Below, piece after piece: positions 42,928 through 54,621 of a DNA stretch of 64,000 nucleotides. Numbering within the stretch: position 1 is the first letter of the stretch; every line of letters begins with the position of its first letter. The stretch comes from Glebionis coronaria (taxonomy: Eukaryota > Streptophyta > Magnoliopsida > Asterales > Asteraceae). The notes beneath the pieces are model-generated. The model did no database searches and was not told the origin of the DNA. It saw nothing but the letters and a program-made list of their open reading frames with translations. The DNA lies in the NCBI GenBank assembly GCA_025667525.1, contig CM046882.1, positions 23,882,488 to 23,946,487 of the forward strand, in the 5' to 3' direction. Position numbers and translations under genes: made by a program.

Positions 42928-44041
42928 GTTCCCGGAAGAAAATAATAAAGGAGAGGCAGGAGGATATGTCATGAAAGGTAAAAAAGGTCCTCTCAACATA
43001 CAAGAAGTATGTGAAATCCTGATCCATGGGAGGTGGGTGGGTAAAGAAAGCAAATTGTTATCCCCCAAGACAATTGATGGTCACTAAGCGGCAAAGCCAT
43101 AAAGGTGTCAATCATAGAATGGTCAATTTCACCTCCCGGGTCAAAGCACTAATCCTCATGAACGTTAATCTCTTCGATTTCTTCATCATAGATAGGCGCG
43201 CCAAACCAAGGTTTTTCGTTCCCCTCATTGAGGATTTTAGAAACTCGCATCATTCATTTGTGGGGATTGTTGATAAGTTAAATCCGCACGAATGTGGTAA
43301 TCATAATTCTCATTTGAGGAGTGTGGATTAGGTAACTCCTCGAGGTTTAGATGATTGGTCAAGTGAGTTGGTTCGTCATTATTATGAAAAATAAGACGTT
43401 CCAACTCATCAAGCTCGGCCTCGACGTTGGAAAAATCGACCTCGCTTGTAGGAGGAAGCGGAGGTAAAAGAGCTAGCTCTCGTTTGATAATTTCCTCAAT
43501 CTCGGGCTCGAATTGGAAATCATTATGAAGAGCGACCCTGTCCGTAAGCTTAGCAAAAGTCGGTACATCACAAACCTCCTCAAAAAAGTTATCGAGACCA
43601 AATTCACTAATATCACTCGATGTATCACAATCCTTAGACGCATTTGGGATATCGAGAGAAGGAATTAAAATTGCACTAGGATGTTGAGCAACAAGATCAT
43701 TCCAAGAAATAGTCTTCTCATCGTCATCATCATCATAATAGTATGGACGCACAACAGGTGGAGTATAATCACTAAGATTAGATACTTGCTCGTGTTGTTG
43801 TCGCTTTTCCTTCTCCCATGTTTCTTTTAGTTGAATTAAGCCATCATGAATTTTCAAAAGAAGGGCTTGTCTTTCGTCATTCGGATTCAAAGAAGGTTGA
43901 TGATTGAGGGTGTATTGTGGGGGCTCGAAATTAAGAAAACCGGAATTATAGCATGGATTTGGTTCATAATAACTCATCGGTTGACAATAAGAAATATCGT
44001 GAGGGCCCCGACAGTTGTTGAAACACGGGTATTGAGAAAAA
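42928..44041 (-). mobile_element. Outer Athila-like element, segment 2: end of ORF1 and downstream DNA
   Basis: This lies between the copia duplication GTTCC (42928-42932) and the giant gypsy duplication AAAAA (44037-44041). It carries the second part of ORF1 and about 300 bp of its decayed continuation. gag, RT and integrase are absent: the outer element passes from ORF1 straight to its 3' non-coding region across the copia insertion. Confidence 0.8.
43237..44036 (-). pseudogene. ORF1 of the outer element, second part (interrupted by the giant gypsy)
   Basis: The readable frame from 44036 contains a cysteine/histidine motif (CFNNCRGPHDISYC) and QPMSYYEPNPCY. An acidic protein follows with a run of five aspartates (YYYDDDDDEKT), leucine-rich acidic stretches (EEIIKRELALLPPLPPTSEVDF) and a stop at 43237. 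Removing the 19.4-kb insertion and one copy of its duplication leaves the frame continuous with the first part at 63420-63646. Further sequence resembling the same ORF (NVHED, FDPGGEIDHSMIDTF) lies beyond the stop in another frame with a TAG at 43149-43151. I associate ORFs of this type with gypsy elements of Asteraceae. Function unknown; the Cys/His motif is close to the gag knuckles of this window. Confidence 0.7.
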
Positions 44042-44899
44042 TGATGTAGTGTTTTTACACACCTTTAGGAAAAGGATGTAAATAGGGCAAGCGTTAACAA
44101 GTGATTTAGGAAAATCACAAGTTATGACCCAAAGTGGGGATCGTTCTCAAGGAGGCTTGGTGTGTGTGTAATGAAAGGATTAACTTTGTGATTATATTGT
44201 TATGAGAAAGAAATTAGAAAGGGGATAAGAAGAGAATGACGGTTACGATAGCGGATTACACTAAGACGAAAGAGTCGTACACGTAAAACCGTAAAAGCAC
44301 CAAATTTAAAAATTTACTCTAAAAATTCCTAAAAAATTGAAATAAATCCAATAAAATATTCTAAGGGTTTACAAAAAATCCAAACTTGTTAAAACCTTTT
44401 AATTAATTAAATATTAATTTTTTAATGCTAATTAAAGCCCTAAAAATCAATATTAACTAATAAAAAGTCCAAATCAAGATATTAAAGTTTTTAAACCTTT
44501 AAAATAACCTAATTAAGCTAAAAAGTATTTTTCAATTTTTTAAAACCACCAAAAACTATTTTTAAATAATTAAAAATTATTAAAAGCTATAAAAACTTAA
44601 AATAATTCTAGAAAATAACTGAAAAACCCTAAAAATATTTGGAAAGTTGTAAAATTCCTAATTAAGTGTCTAGAATCCAGGAAAATATAAAAACTTAGAA
44701 AATCAGACTTTTAATTTTTATTAATAAAATAATATTAAAATATTAATAAAAATAAAAAATCCTAAAAAATTCTAAAAGGTTGCAAACTAGCTTAATTTAA
44801 CCTAAATAATACAAAAATGAACTTGAAATTACCTAAATACCCTTAATGGGCTAAACCCAAAACAGACTCCTTAATGGGCCAAATTGAGCCCAAAATGAA

Positions 44900-45660
44900 A
44901 AATGGCCCAAATAAGCCCAAAAAGCACTACTTGACTCAAAATTTGATTTTAAACAACTTTTTCCAAAGGCCCAAAAGCTGAAAGTGTGAAATAAGCAAGC
45001 TTATACCAAACAGCTTATTCTTAATGGGCTTTTTGGCCCATTAAGCTATAAGCTAATGCCATAAGCTCAAAGTAGACACACAAGCTTCTTTTGACCTAAA
45101 TAAGACTTATGTAAAAAGAAATTTGAAATAAGCTAAAGGAATAAGCCTGAAAATGCAAAAAGCAATCTATAGAAAACGACAAAATAGTCGTTTTTGAGTT
45201 CTAGGCCACCCCAAGAGCTGATTCAAGTTTCTAAAGCTTTTAAATGACTTAATTAAGCTATTTCAACAAAAAGTTTTCAAATAAGCTGACTCAATAATCT
45301 GGAAAAAGCAAATAAGCACTTATGAAAAAGTCAATTAAGTTGGTTTTCTAGCAAAAAGTCAAAGTCAAAGTCCAATAAGCTTCAGTCTAATCAAATGGGT
45401 CAAATAATGAAGATCTATTACAAAAAATAAGTTGTTGCAGGTCTGGATAAGCAAATATAGCTTATTGATAAGCTGAAAGCAAATTAGTGACTTTTTTGTC
45501 TTTAGTGACTTTTTTGGAGATTCAGGTTTCAACAAGGCACCCAAATGATCATTGGATCATAAGGAGTCAATACAAACAAAGAAATCAACAATCCAACAAG
45601 CCAATTTGTACAGTTAATTCAAACAATCACCAGTTCTAGCCCAGACTTGAACAAATAAGC
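44900..45660. repeat. Cluster of AATAAGC / GCTTATT words in the giant LTR
   Basis: More than fifteen copies of AATAAGC or its complement, many extended to AATAAGCTT or AAGCTATAAGC, are scattered over 760 bp at irregular spacing. The right LTR has the same cluster at about 60060-60900. They lie in the transcribed part of the LTR. Confidence 0.65.
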
Positions 45661-46833
45661 AGATGAGGTTCAATATGCACTTTTAGCAATATTCAGCCAG
45701 CTAAACTCAACCAAATGCATACACAAGAAATATTAAACTTCAATAAGCAAGTCTAAACAGGTTTCATGCAATGATTCAAAGTTTTAAGCAAGATTCAAGC
45801 ACCTTAAGTTACTGATGAACACAAACACATGCAGTTTTCACTTTTGCTGATGCACTTGACCAACAAGCCAGATTCAAACCTTCAAATCTATCACATATGT
45901 TATAATAATGATGTTTAAACAACTTTTAACCCTAAGCATGCACAAATTCTAGATTTTACCAAAATCTTAGGCCAAAATCAGTCAAACTCAACAAGATATA
46001 GTAGATTGTGTGATTCAAGGTTTCAAACTCAAAAACTTGCAGCAAAGTACTCTCAACCAAGCATGTATCAGATAACAAGCACTAATACAACCTTCTAACA
46101 ACACAATAACCAATTATGAACTCAAACAGGTAATCCCAAACACCCCTTTAACTTTTCAAAATCAAAATTTTCAAATCAAAAGTGAGATTTAAGACCACCC
46201 AAGCCCAAATTAACATAAAAACATATGTATATAGCATATTCAAGCAAGATTAAGCCACAAAACTCACAAGAACACAAGCAACACTCAAATATCACAAATA
46301 TCCAAAGTATTTTCAGATTTTGAGATTAAGGGTGTGTACCTCATGGATGTACATCCACACCCACGAATTTTGAGCTTATGTACTAGCAAGAACAAGTACA
46401 AGCTTCCTTAAACAACCTTGTTAAGAATCAACAAAGTTAAGCACAAAATAGTAAAATCAGAAAAGTGAAAAGCCTTGATTAATGCAACCTTGTTACCCCA
46501 CACTTGATTATCCCCAAGTTATAAGCCTCACCACATCTTGATAATACAATATCAGGATGCTATGATCAGCCCTATAGCCCAAGAATTCCAAGGTTTGAAC
46601 AAGAACTTAGCAAAATATCAAGCTTGAAGGAAAAATGAAAACTTTTGCACACTCCTTAAAAACAGGTTTTGAGATTCAGAATTATCAAACTAAGAAATAT
46701 AATAAGCAGATATAAAGGATGGCACTTGAGCTTTCTTCAACATTTCAAACACATTTCATTAATTCTGAAAAGGATTTACAGAAAAGTGAACAACTGAAAA
46801 TTCAAGAGCAAGCTACAAATGAACTAGTGCTAT

Positions 46834-46845
46834 GCCTTTTATAGG
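46834..46845 (-). promoter_or_regulatory. TATA box of the giant 3' LTR
   Basis: CCTATAAAAGGC on the minus strand, the best TATA box in the LTR. It places transcription start near 46805, so about 2.7 kb of the LTR would be R-U5. Confidence 0.55.
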
Positions 46846-47559
46846 CTTACAAGAGTGACTACAAACCCTAAAAACGTGAACCCTAAAACTGTGATCTCCA
46901 GGAATTGCCCTTATGAACTTTTGAAAACTTGAGGATCATGTGACTCTTCCTTGTTTGTTTGTGGAGCTGGCATGATGTATTTGCATCCAAAGGCTTATAA
47001 CAAGCTTAAAAAGTAAGCTGCAATCTCAAACGTTGGATTGTTGTCCCAATTTTGGCAGTATGCACATCCTTGTAGCAGGGGAATCTTGTGTAGGACAAGG
47101 GAGTGAGGTGGCAAAGTATTTTAAGGTTGGGTTATGATTAAAACATCATTAATCATTAATCTGGACAATCTTAGGGTTTAATTGTAAGTAATTAGTAAAT
47201 CCCCAAATTGTGTTCTTGGTAAATAGTTGCTAGTTTGATCCGGATTAGGGGTGGATTTGTTTAAATTTTGTGTTAAGGCGCCAAGAATAAGTAATATTAA
47301 TCTGGTGAGTGGAGGGTGATGTGGAGGTTTGGTGAAGTGTGATTGGAGGAGAGGAGTGAGTGGGACAGGTGGCGTGTGTTGGTTGGTCTAGGTAACAGTT
47401 GATGTCTCCCCAATTCAGCCCCTCAACTCTTTCTTTCTTGTCTTTTCAATTTTAAAACCTATCAACGCCCAAATCCTTAATAGCAACTTTTCCTTTTTCA
47501 CACTTTTGCCCCAAAATGTTTTGTAAAGTGAATTCAGGGGTAATTCTTGCCATTTTGTG

Positions 47560-47960
47560 ATTCTTAAAGGGCTAATTTGGTATTTTCTTCAATGATAATG
47601 GTCTAAACTTGTATGATTGACATTTTGGAGGACTGAAATTGCAAAATCATGTTTGATGAGGGACCATTTTTGCCAAATCTTCAAAGTCAAGGGTCCTTTT
47701 GGTAATTTTGATATTTTCAAAGGACCAATCTTGTAATTCTTGTAACTTGGAGTCCTTCTTGGTATGTTTGACTTTGAGGAGGATAAATATTGACATTTTA
47801 GCTTTGTTGAGGGGCTAAAATTGCCAATTCTTCAAAGTGGAGGGCCCTTTTTGCAATATTGACAAACTTTAGGGACCAAACTTGTAATTATGAAGATACA
47901 AGGGTATAAATTGTCAATTCTTCCATATTGGAGGGCCCTTCTTCTTAATTCTTCAAGTCT
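47560..47960. repeat. Quasi-periodic 'gagggacc ... attgcc/ttgtaatt' repeats in U3 of the giant LTR
   Basis: About eight to ten degenerate units of 40-55 bp alternate GAGGGACC or GGAGGGCCC with A/T-rich words such as AAATTGCCAATTCTTCAAAG and CTTGTAATT. The right LTR carries the same set at about 62780-63190. Such phrases recur in plant LTRs; their role is unknown to me. Confidence 0.6.
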
Positions 47961-48188
47961 TCAAGGGTTTTCTTGGGAAATTCTTCATTAGGGCTTGGTT
48001 CATTGTGCGGCTTCGTTTCCCGTGTTCGTTTTGGCATGATTCTTGTGATCTTTTGTCATTTTCTTAATATCCATACCTAAAATACACAAGCAACAAACAC
48101 AAGCATATATATGGGTATTTTGATGATATTTAATGCAATTTAAGCCCTATTTTGACGATGAGACTATGTATAAAAGCAGTCTCATCAC

Positions 48189-50015
48189 TCCCCCATACTA
48201 AACCATTGCCGTGCCCTCACGCAATGCTAGAATAAAGTATCGTAGCACCTCCAAAATTAATTTGTATTCACTTTATTGAACGATAAACTAGCTACACTAC
48301 TACTATTGCTACTACTACTTGCGTTTTAGACATAATGTATGATTTTCATCGCAAAATGGGACGTTTAGGTTCATCGAATAAGAACACGTGAATGCTTCGT
48401 TAGAAATAATTTCATCATCCTCGATTTTCACCCAAATTCCATGCCAAGCATGCAACGAGATCATTGTCATTATAAGTTAGTAATACTAAAACTACTCATA
48501 TGCCCTAATCACGTACTTATCCTCCCATTTTCCTAAGTTGTATCTCTTATATTTTATTTTGTCTTGAATGTTTCATGAGGATACATTGTTTGACTTATGC
48601 GATAATAGAGATTTAGGTCTAAAAATAGAGTCCTAGCGGTGTAACCAAGACCATCAAATCAACAACCCCTCCTAATAGACAACAATGTCAAAAAATTAAG
48701 TCAACACGAAGGATCGATAAACACGGTTTTATAACGGTTTTGAAAATGAGACTTATTACCAAGACTTTTATACGCCCCCTAACGGAAGGGCCTTATTATC
48801 TTTGGTTTACCTCCATCTTTTATTCAACTTCGCCATGAAGCTTTTATTATGACTTCGGTCTTGCCTTGCCTTTTATTATCCACCTCATCGGTAGTTTTAT
48901 TAGCCAAAGACGTATATCCTCACGCTAAGGCGAATTTTGGATCTTTAAAGCTTCAAAGATTAAGGCTTGATTCACTTTCAATTTTGCATAGATTTTTCGG
49001 CCTTGTGGGGCTTCAAATTGTTTGCTTGATTTAGGTGAGCACTTGAAATCTTATTATTGGGTGAAGCTTTTGATTATTCGGGTGCCAATACTTCAAAACC
49101 GTGACGCTGGCGATACCTTAATGTCTTCCCAATTTAATTACACGGAAGCTACTAGAAAAGACTAGAAACCCAACAATCCCAACTAAACCGCTAAGTCAAT
49201 ATTTATTAAGCAAAAAATATTTACATGCGAAGGGAGAATAAGCAAACAACGAGAACACATGAGTTTTTGAAAGAATACGAGTACTCTACGTTTAGCATAA
49301 TAACTTATAATTAACCCTATCATTTATCGTCCTCATTTAAGAGACTTAGCCTAATGTGAAGTTAAGGAATCAAAGCTAAGTGCTCGACACGCACGGTCGA
49401 GTCAAAAATTACTCTTATTCTCGCCATCGGAAAACCTACATTCGTGTCTTCAAACACTTATAAAACATGAGAAAATTTTTAAAATTTGGCCATTTTTAGC
49501 CTTATTTTGCAACAAAAATGATAAAAAAAAGATGAACTTTGGAAAGCGTGAAGGTTTGGCAAGGCAAGTATCTATTCACCCCCTATACTAAAGTTAAACA
49601 TTGTCCTCAATGTTTCGAGTCTAGGGGTGCAAACACCCCCATACTAGAGACGTAGTCGAATGCCTAATCTAGCATGGAAAGGGTGTAACCGTTAAATTTA
49701 AAGCGGTTTATAAAGTGTGCTAAAAACCTAAGGTTAGAACATCAAAGGATATATCATGGATATTGAGAAAGTCTTCAAAGCAAACGATCGAGTGCTCCCA
49801 TAAAACGAACACGAGAGGCTCCAATCGTGAAGATCATGATCATCTAAAAACCACAATTTACAAACAACCACGGAACAAAGGTTGGAAGGGCACAAATCCC
49901 CACACGTTACTACATTAGAAAGCGATAATATGTACATAGGATAAGCATGGGACTCCCCCACGAGGCACTTCGTTTTTGATTACCGAGTCAGGAGCTCGAC
50001 TCGATCCCCTCAATA
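48189..50015 (-). other. Polypurine tract and non-coding 3' region of the giant gypsy element
   Basis: On the minus strand this is the sequence from the pol stop to the 3' LTR. It has the terminal tract TATGGGGGAG, the hairpin AAACATTG-AGGA-CAATGTTT (complement of 49596-49615) between AGTATAGGGGG-like blocks (near 49578-49589 and 49636-49647), and no envelope-like frame. The short frames at 48849-49034 and 49734-49961 have no recognisable features. Confidence 0.75.
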
Positions 50016-52453
50016 CTAATTATCATTGGGGAAAGTTATTTGGTCGAGGTAGTTCAAGGATGGAACTTCCCCGCCAAAGTAGTGCTTCAACCTATGTCCA
50101 TTCACCTTGAAGTTGGGGCCATCATTTTGATCTAGCTCGATGGTCCCATATGGAAATACTTGAGTCACGGTGAATGGACCGGACCAACGGGATTTCAACT
50201 TACCGGAAAAGATTTTCAAACGAGAATTAAAAAGCAAAACTTGATCCCCAATGTTAAAAACCCGGTTTTTAATTTTAGAATCATGCAACTTTTTAGTCTT
50301 TTCTTTATAAATCAATGAATTTTCATAAGCAATGTCCCTCAATTCATCCAATTCATTTAATTGCATTTTCTGGTGATTTCCCGCGGTCTCCATGTCATCA
50401 TTACAATGCTTTAGGGCCCAATAAGCCTTGTGTTCCAATTCGATTGGGAAATGACAATTTTTCCCATACACAAGCTTATAGGTAGTGCACCCAATGGGCG
50501 TCTTATGAGCGGTCCTAAAGGCCCATAAAGCATCGTCCAACTTATCCGACCAAGATTGTCGGTTTTCCCCAACGGATCTCTCCAAGATTCTCTTCAACGC
50601 TCGGTTTGAAACCTCGACTTGCCCACTCGTTTGTGGGTGATAAGCCGTAGAAAGCCTATGTGTAACCCCATATTTCCTTAGGACCCTTTCGAATTGGTCG
50701 TTACAAAAATTGGTTCCACGATCGCTTATGATCGCACGAGGGGTTCCAAACCGAGAAAACAAGCTTTTCAAAAACTTGACTACCACACGAGCATCATTGG
50801 TGGGAAAAGCCTTAGCTTCCACCCACTTAGATAGGTAGTCAACCGAAACAAGGATGTACTTATTACCACGAGATGATGGGAACGGCCCCATAAAGTCGAT
50901 GCCCCAAATGTCAAAGATCTCACACACTTGGATGATATTTTGTGGCATTTCGTCTTTTTGTGAGGCTTTTCCTTGTCGTTGGCATGAGTCACACGATTTC
51001 CCAAGATCTTGTGCATCTCGGTAAATAGTAGGCCAAAATAAGCCGGCATCAAACACCTTCTTAGCCGTGATATTAGCACCATGGTGACCACCCGTGGGCC
51101 CCTCGTGACAAGCTCTAAGGATATTAGAAGCTTCGGTGCCAAATACACAACGTCGGATGATTTGATCCGCACAAGTTCGAAACAAGTAAGGGTCGTTCCA
51201 AAAGTAGAACTTGACGTCACGAAAGAATTTTCGTTTTTCTTGAGTCGTCATACCCTTGATGATGAAGTTGCCCGCATGGTAATTTGCAAAGTCCGCAAAC
51301 CATGGGGTGGAAGAATCAAGCTTAGAATTCACTACACCAAGTGTCTCGAGCGGAAATGTTTCGGTGATTTCCTTGGGCTCGTAAACACTTTGGTGAGGAT
51401 CTTCCAAACGAGAAAGATGATAGGCCGCTAAATTTTCGGCTCCTTTTTTGTCAACAATTTTGTGATCAAATTCTTGAAGGAGGAGAATCCAACGAAGTAA
51501 TCTTGGCTTAGCATCTTGTTTTGCCATAAGATACTTGATAGCCGAATGATCCGTATACACTATGCATTTCGTCAAGACGAGATAAGGTCGAAATTTCTCA
51601 AATGCATACACCACGGCAAGGAACTCCTTCTCCATTGTAGTGTATTTAAGTTGAGCCTCGGTCATCGTCTTGCTAGCATAGTGAATAAGCAAGAAGTGCT
51701 TTTCAAGACGTTGCCCCAATACGGCCCGAATAGCGTAATCACTAGCATCACACATGAGCTCAAAGGGGAGGTTCCAATTGGGAGCAACAATAATGGGAGC
51801 TTCGGTAAGTTTCCTCTTAAGGATTTCAAAGGCTCGTACACAATCTTCGTCAAAGACAAAACGTGCCTCTTTTTCAAGAAGATGTGTAATGGGTCGAGAG
51901 ATCTTTGAAAAATCCTTGATGAATCGACTATAAAAGCCCGCGTAGCCTAGGAAACTCCTAACTCCCTTAACGGTTTTGGGATGAGGTAATTTGGCGATGA
52001 CGTCTACCTTAGCTTGATCTACCTCAATCCCCGCTTTCGAGACCTTGTGCCCTAAGACGATTCCACTCTTAACCATAAAATGACACTTTTCCCAATTGAG
52101 CACAAGGTTGGGTTCCTCACAACGTTTCAACATTCTCTCGAGATTAGACAAACACGAAGTGAACGAATTACCAAACACGGAAAAGTCATCCATGAAGACT
52201 TCCATCGTCTTCTCGATCATATCATGAAAAAAAGCCATCATGCACCTTTGAAAGATTCCCGGTGTATTGCAAAGTCCGAATGGCATTCTACGATAGGCAA
52301 AACTTCCATATGGACACGTAAACGTAGTTTTTATTGATCACGAGGATTGATGGGGATTTGGAAGTAACCGGAAAAACCATCTAAAAAGCAATTGAAATCG
52401 TTTCCCGCAAGACGCTCCAACATTTGGTCCATGAAGGGCAAGGGAAAATGGTC
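50016..52453 (-). pseudogene. pol: Giant gypsy RT (main part), RNase H and integrase; 756-codon open frame
   Basis: From the TRIM-like insertion leftward, RT resumes with HFPLPFMDQMLERLAGND and FLDGFSGYFQIPI, then a TAA and a frameshift near 52330. From 52286 to 50016 the frame is open: [18 protein letters not shown] motif FMDDFSVFG, RNase H ([41 protein letters not shown]), integrase zinc region ([11 protein letters not shown]...CDSCQRQG), DDE core ([30 protein letters not shown]) and C-terminal [20 protein letters not shown]. One arginine replaces the usual glycine in [10 protein letters not shown]. All metal-binding residues that I can identify are intact, in contrast to the plus-strand element. 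Confidence 0.92.
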
Positions 52454-53030
52454 TATGGAAACCTTTGTTTCCGAATCTTTGAAGCTACTAGGAATGATCA
52501 TTGTTCATATGATTAAACAATCAAAGCGGAATTAGAACAACAATCATTAACAAGGTGTTTAGGCACGAATAACTTGAATTAAAACAATAGGATTGTTAAT
52601 TATATTAATAATCAACAACCACTAGACGTGTATACATTGAATCCCACGTCTAGTCGACACACACTTTAGGTTTACATTATGAATGAATTATATGAATAAA
52701 CCTAAGACCCTTGGTTCCTTTTATAGTGTAAGGATTAGGGTTTACAAGAGATAATGATGAATAAACAAGTAAATCTTCTATTTAAATAAACTTATGCAGA
52801 ATATCTTTTGCATGTTTATCTAAATAGAAGCTTCCATAAGCTTCTTTGTCTACGTTTTGTCAATGCTTGAATTACATGTAACAATGCTTACGTTGTACAT
52901 GACAACTCTTGAGCTATCAACGCCTAAATTGTACATGTCAACGCTTGATTAACTCTTGACAACGCTTGGACAATTTCTTCATGTTTTCTTCGTTTTTGAG
53001 TTTCTGCCACATCAACTTTTTGACCCAACA
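52454..53030 (-). repeat. 3' LTR of the non-coding element
   Basis: 577 bp. A TATA box is on the minus strand near 52717-52728 (CACTATAAAAGG). The motif array has cores at 52860, 52881, 52902, 52917, 52938 and 52959 (steps 21-21-15-21-21; several cores are ACAACG or TCAATG). Confidence 0.92.
52860..52964 (-). repeat. 21-21-15-21-21 motif array in U3 of the non-coding element
   Basis: Six degenerate TGTCAACG-type cores have the same step pattern as in the copia LTRs at 24504 and 31463, although the surrounding LTR sequence is otherwise different. The right LTR repeats it at 55028, 55049, 55070, 55085, 55106 and 55127. Confidence 0.8.
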
Positions 53031-54621
53031 ATCTTCCCCTAGTTGATAGTGGCAAAACTCTATGTGTATCTCTTGTAAGTTATACATGATCTTCAAATTG
53101 CTTCTCCTCAAGTATAGCATGTATTTCTTCCCCTTTTTGTCACATCAACAAGGAAGTAAACAATGTTGCAATCTTTGAAGATTCTCCATATGTAGGCTCT
53201 ATGTAATGATCTTGAAGAACAATTAATATAATATTTTTGATGTAGAAGTAGAATAACCCAACCTTGTGTTCCATGTCTTGTATTATCCACGTGATTAAGA
53301 ACTTATAGAGGAGATATAAGTAGACCTCGATCCCTTGTCAATATTCTCATCCTTTGTGAGACACTGAGCACGATAATGTAACTCCTTCAAGTGTTATGAC
53401 AAGCCTTCATCACCAATCATGTAAAGCACGAACAAGTTATCTTTAAAGTCTATGACTGGGAGTGCATGACTTTAAGATATGATAGAACACAAACTCGCGA
53501 AAATCTTCTTCAATCATCAAACTTACCATAAGAATTCTTCCCCTTAAGCCAACACCTCTTCATGATGAATTTAATGGAATAACATCTTCATACCATATGT
53601 AAAAGCCACTCTCAAGGCTACCCCAATTACATAGTTTAAAATAACCATCAAATTTCCACAAATAGTTGTTAACTCGCTTTAAGATCATTAATCCCTTTAA
53701 AAATATCCGAGCCATAAATATCACCATGATATTCTGAATAAAACGGAGATTCCATGTACCTTCGTGTGTATTTTCCTCCTTTTTGTGTGCTCAAAACGTA
53801 CTAATTTTCTCAAACAGCAGCAAACCTTGTGTTGTCCAATATCCTCTTCTGTCCAATATCTTTGGCAGATGTATTGTCCAATATCGGACAATACCTATCA
53901 GCGTTGAAGTTCATATATCGGACGACACTGTCAACTCTATCAGCGTTGACTTATTCTGTCAGCGTCAAAATTAAGCCTGTCAGCGCCTAAATAACAAACG
54001 TCAGCGTCAACTTTAAACCTTGTCAGCGTCTTGTCCCAAACGCTGACGTCATCAGCGTCTCATCCATGCCTTGTCAGCGTCACACCAACATGTATCAGCG
54101 TCTAAATAACACCCATCAGCGGCAAATTGATCTAGGGTTTTATAAACCCTAAATCATGATTTTATGTGAAAATTCATAAACTGTAGTGAACTTCGACATC
54201 GAATAACTTCTTCATGAGAGCTCAGATCGAAGATCCCTTCGGTGAGATCCTAAACATAAGTGTCAAGAACCTACAGATCGAATTTCACGACGATCCAACG
54301 GTTAACGAAGGAGAAATCGCGTTTTTACTATTACTGTTCACAGAAAACAGCATATGACCCCTGCTGACTTCGATGCTTAATAACTTTTTCTTGGGAATAG
54401 TTATCGACAATCCCTCCAGTGGATATCTAGATATATGTATGTAGAACACACATATAAAATTTCGTGGCGATCCAACGGTTCAATAAAAAGTTATGGCCTT
54501 CTGAATACTGTTGCGCACACAAAATCGCCCAGAAAAACCCTAGACGGATTTTTCTTTTCTTCTCGAAACACGAACACCTTGTTGGTCCTAGCATCACGAG
54601 CCACGAGGCTCTGATACCAAT
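53031..54621 (-). other. Internal region of the non-coding element
   Basis: No frame longer than 63 codons fits a protein family. The middle (53898-54121) holds ten or so TCAGCG motifs with steps mostly 19-22 bp. One inverted copy (CGCTGA at 54041-54046) faces a direct copy at 54052. The part near the primer-binding site has two related phrases, 'gacgatccaacggtt' (54287) and 'ggcgatccaacggtt' (54464), about 175 bp apart, which may belong to a packaging or leader signal. Confidence 0.65.
53898..54121. repeat. TCAGCG array in the non-coding internal region
   Basis: Cores start at 53898, 53940, 53959, 53980, 54001, 54023, 54052, 54074, 54095 and 54116. Most steps are 21 or 22 bp, one is 42 and one is 29, the latter spanning the inverted copy at 54041. 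Confidence 0.8.

Larger units (their letters stand above)
44042..48188 (-). repeat. 3' LTR (4.1 kb) of the giant gypsy element
   Basis: A very long LTR. On the minus strand U3 runs from 48188 to about 46800 and holds degenerate copies of a 'gagggacc...ttgtaatt' phrase (47560-47960). R-U5 runs from about 46800 to 44042 and holds many AATAAGC/GCTTATT words (about 44900-45660) and an AT-rich end. It lacks a stretch of about 70 bp that is present in the right LTR (60656-60720). No protein-coding frame of note. Confidence 0.93.

Noticed and set aside
43026..43331. 101-codon plus-strand frame
   Set aside because: It lies opposite the decayed end of ORF1 of the outer element, which explains the openness better.
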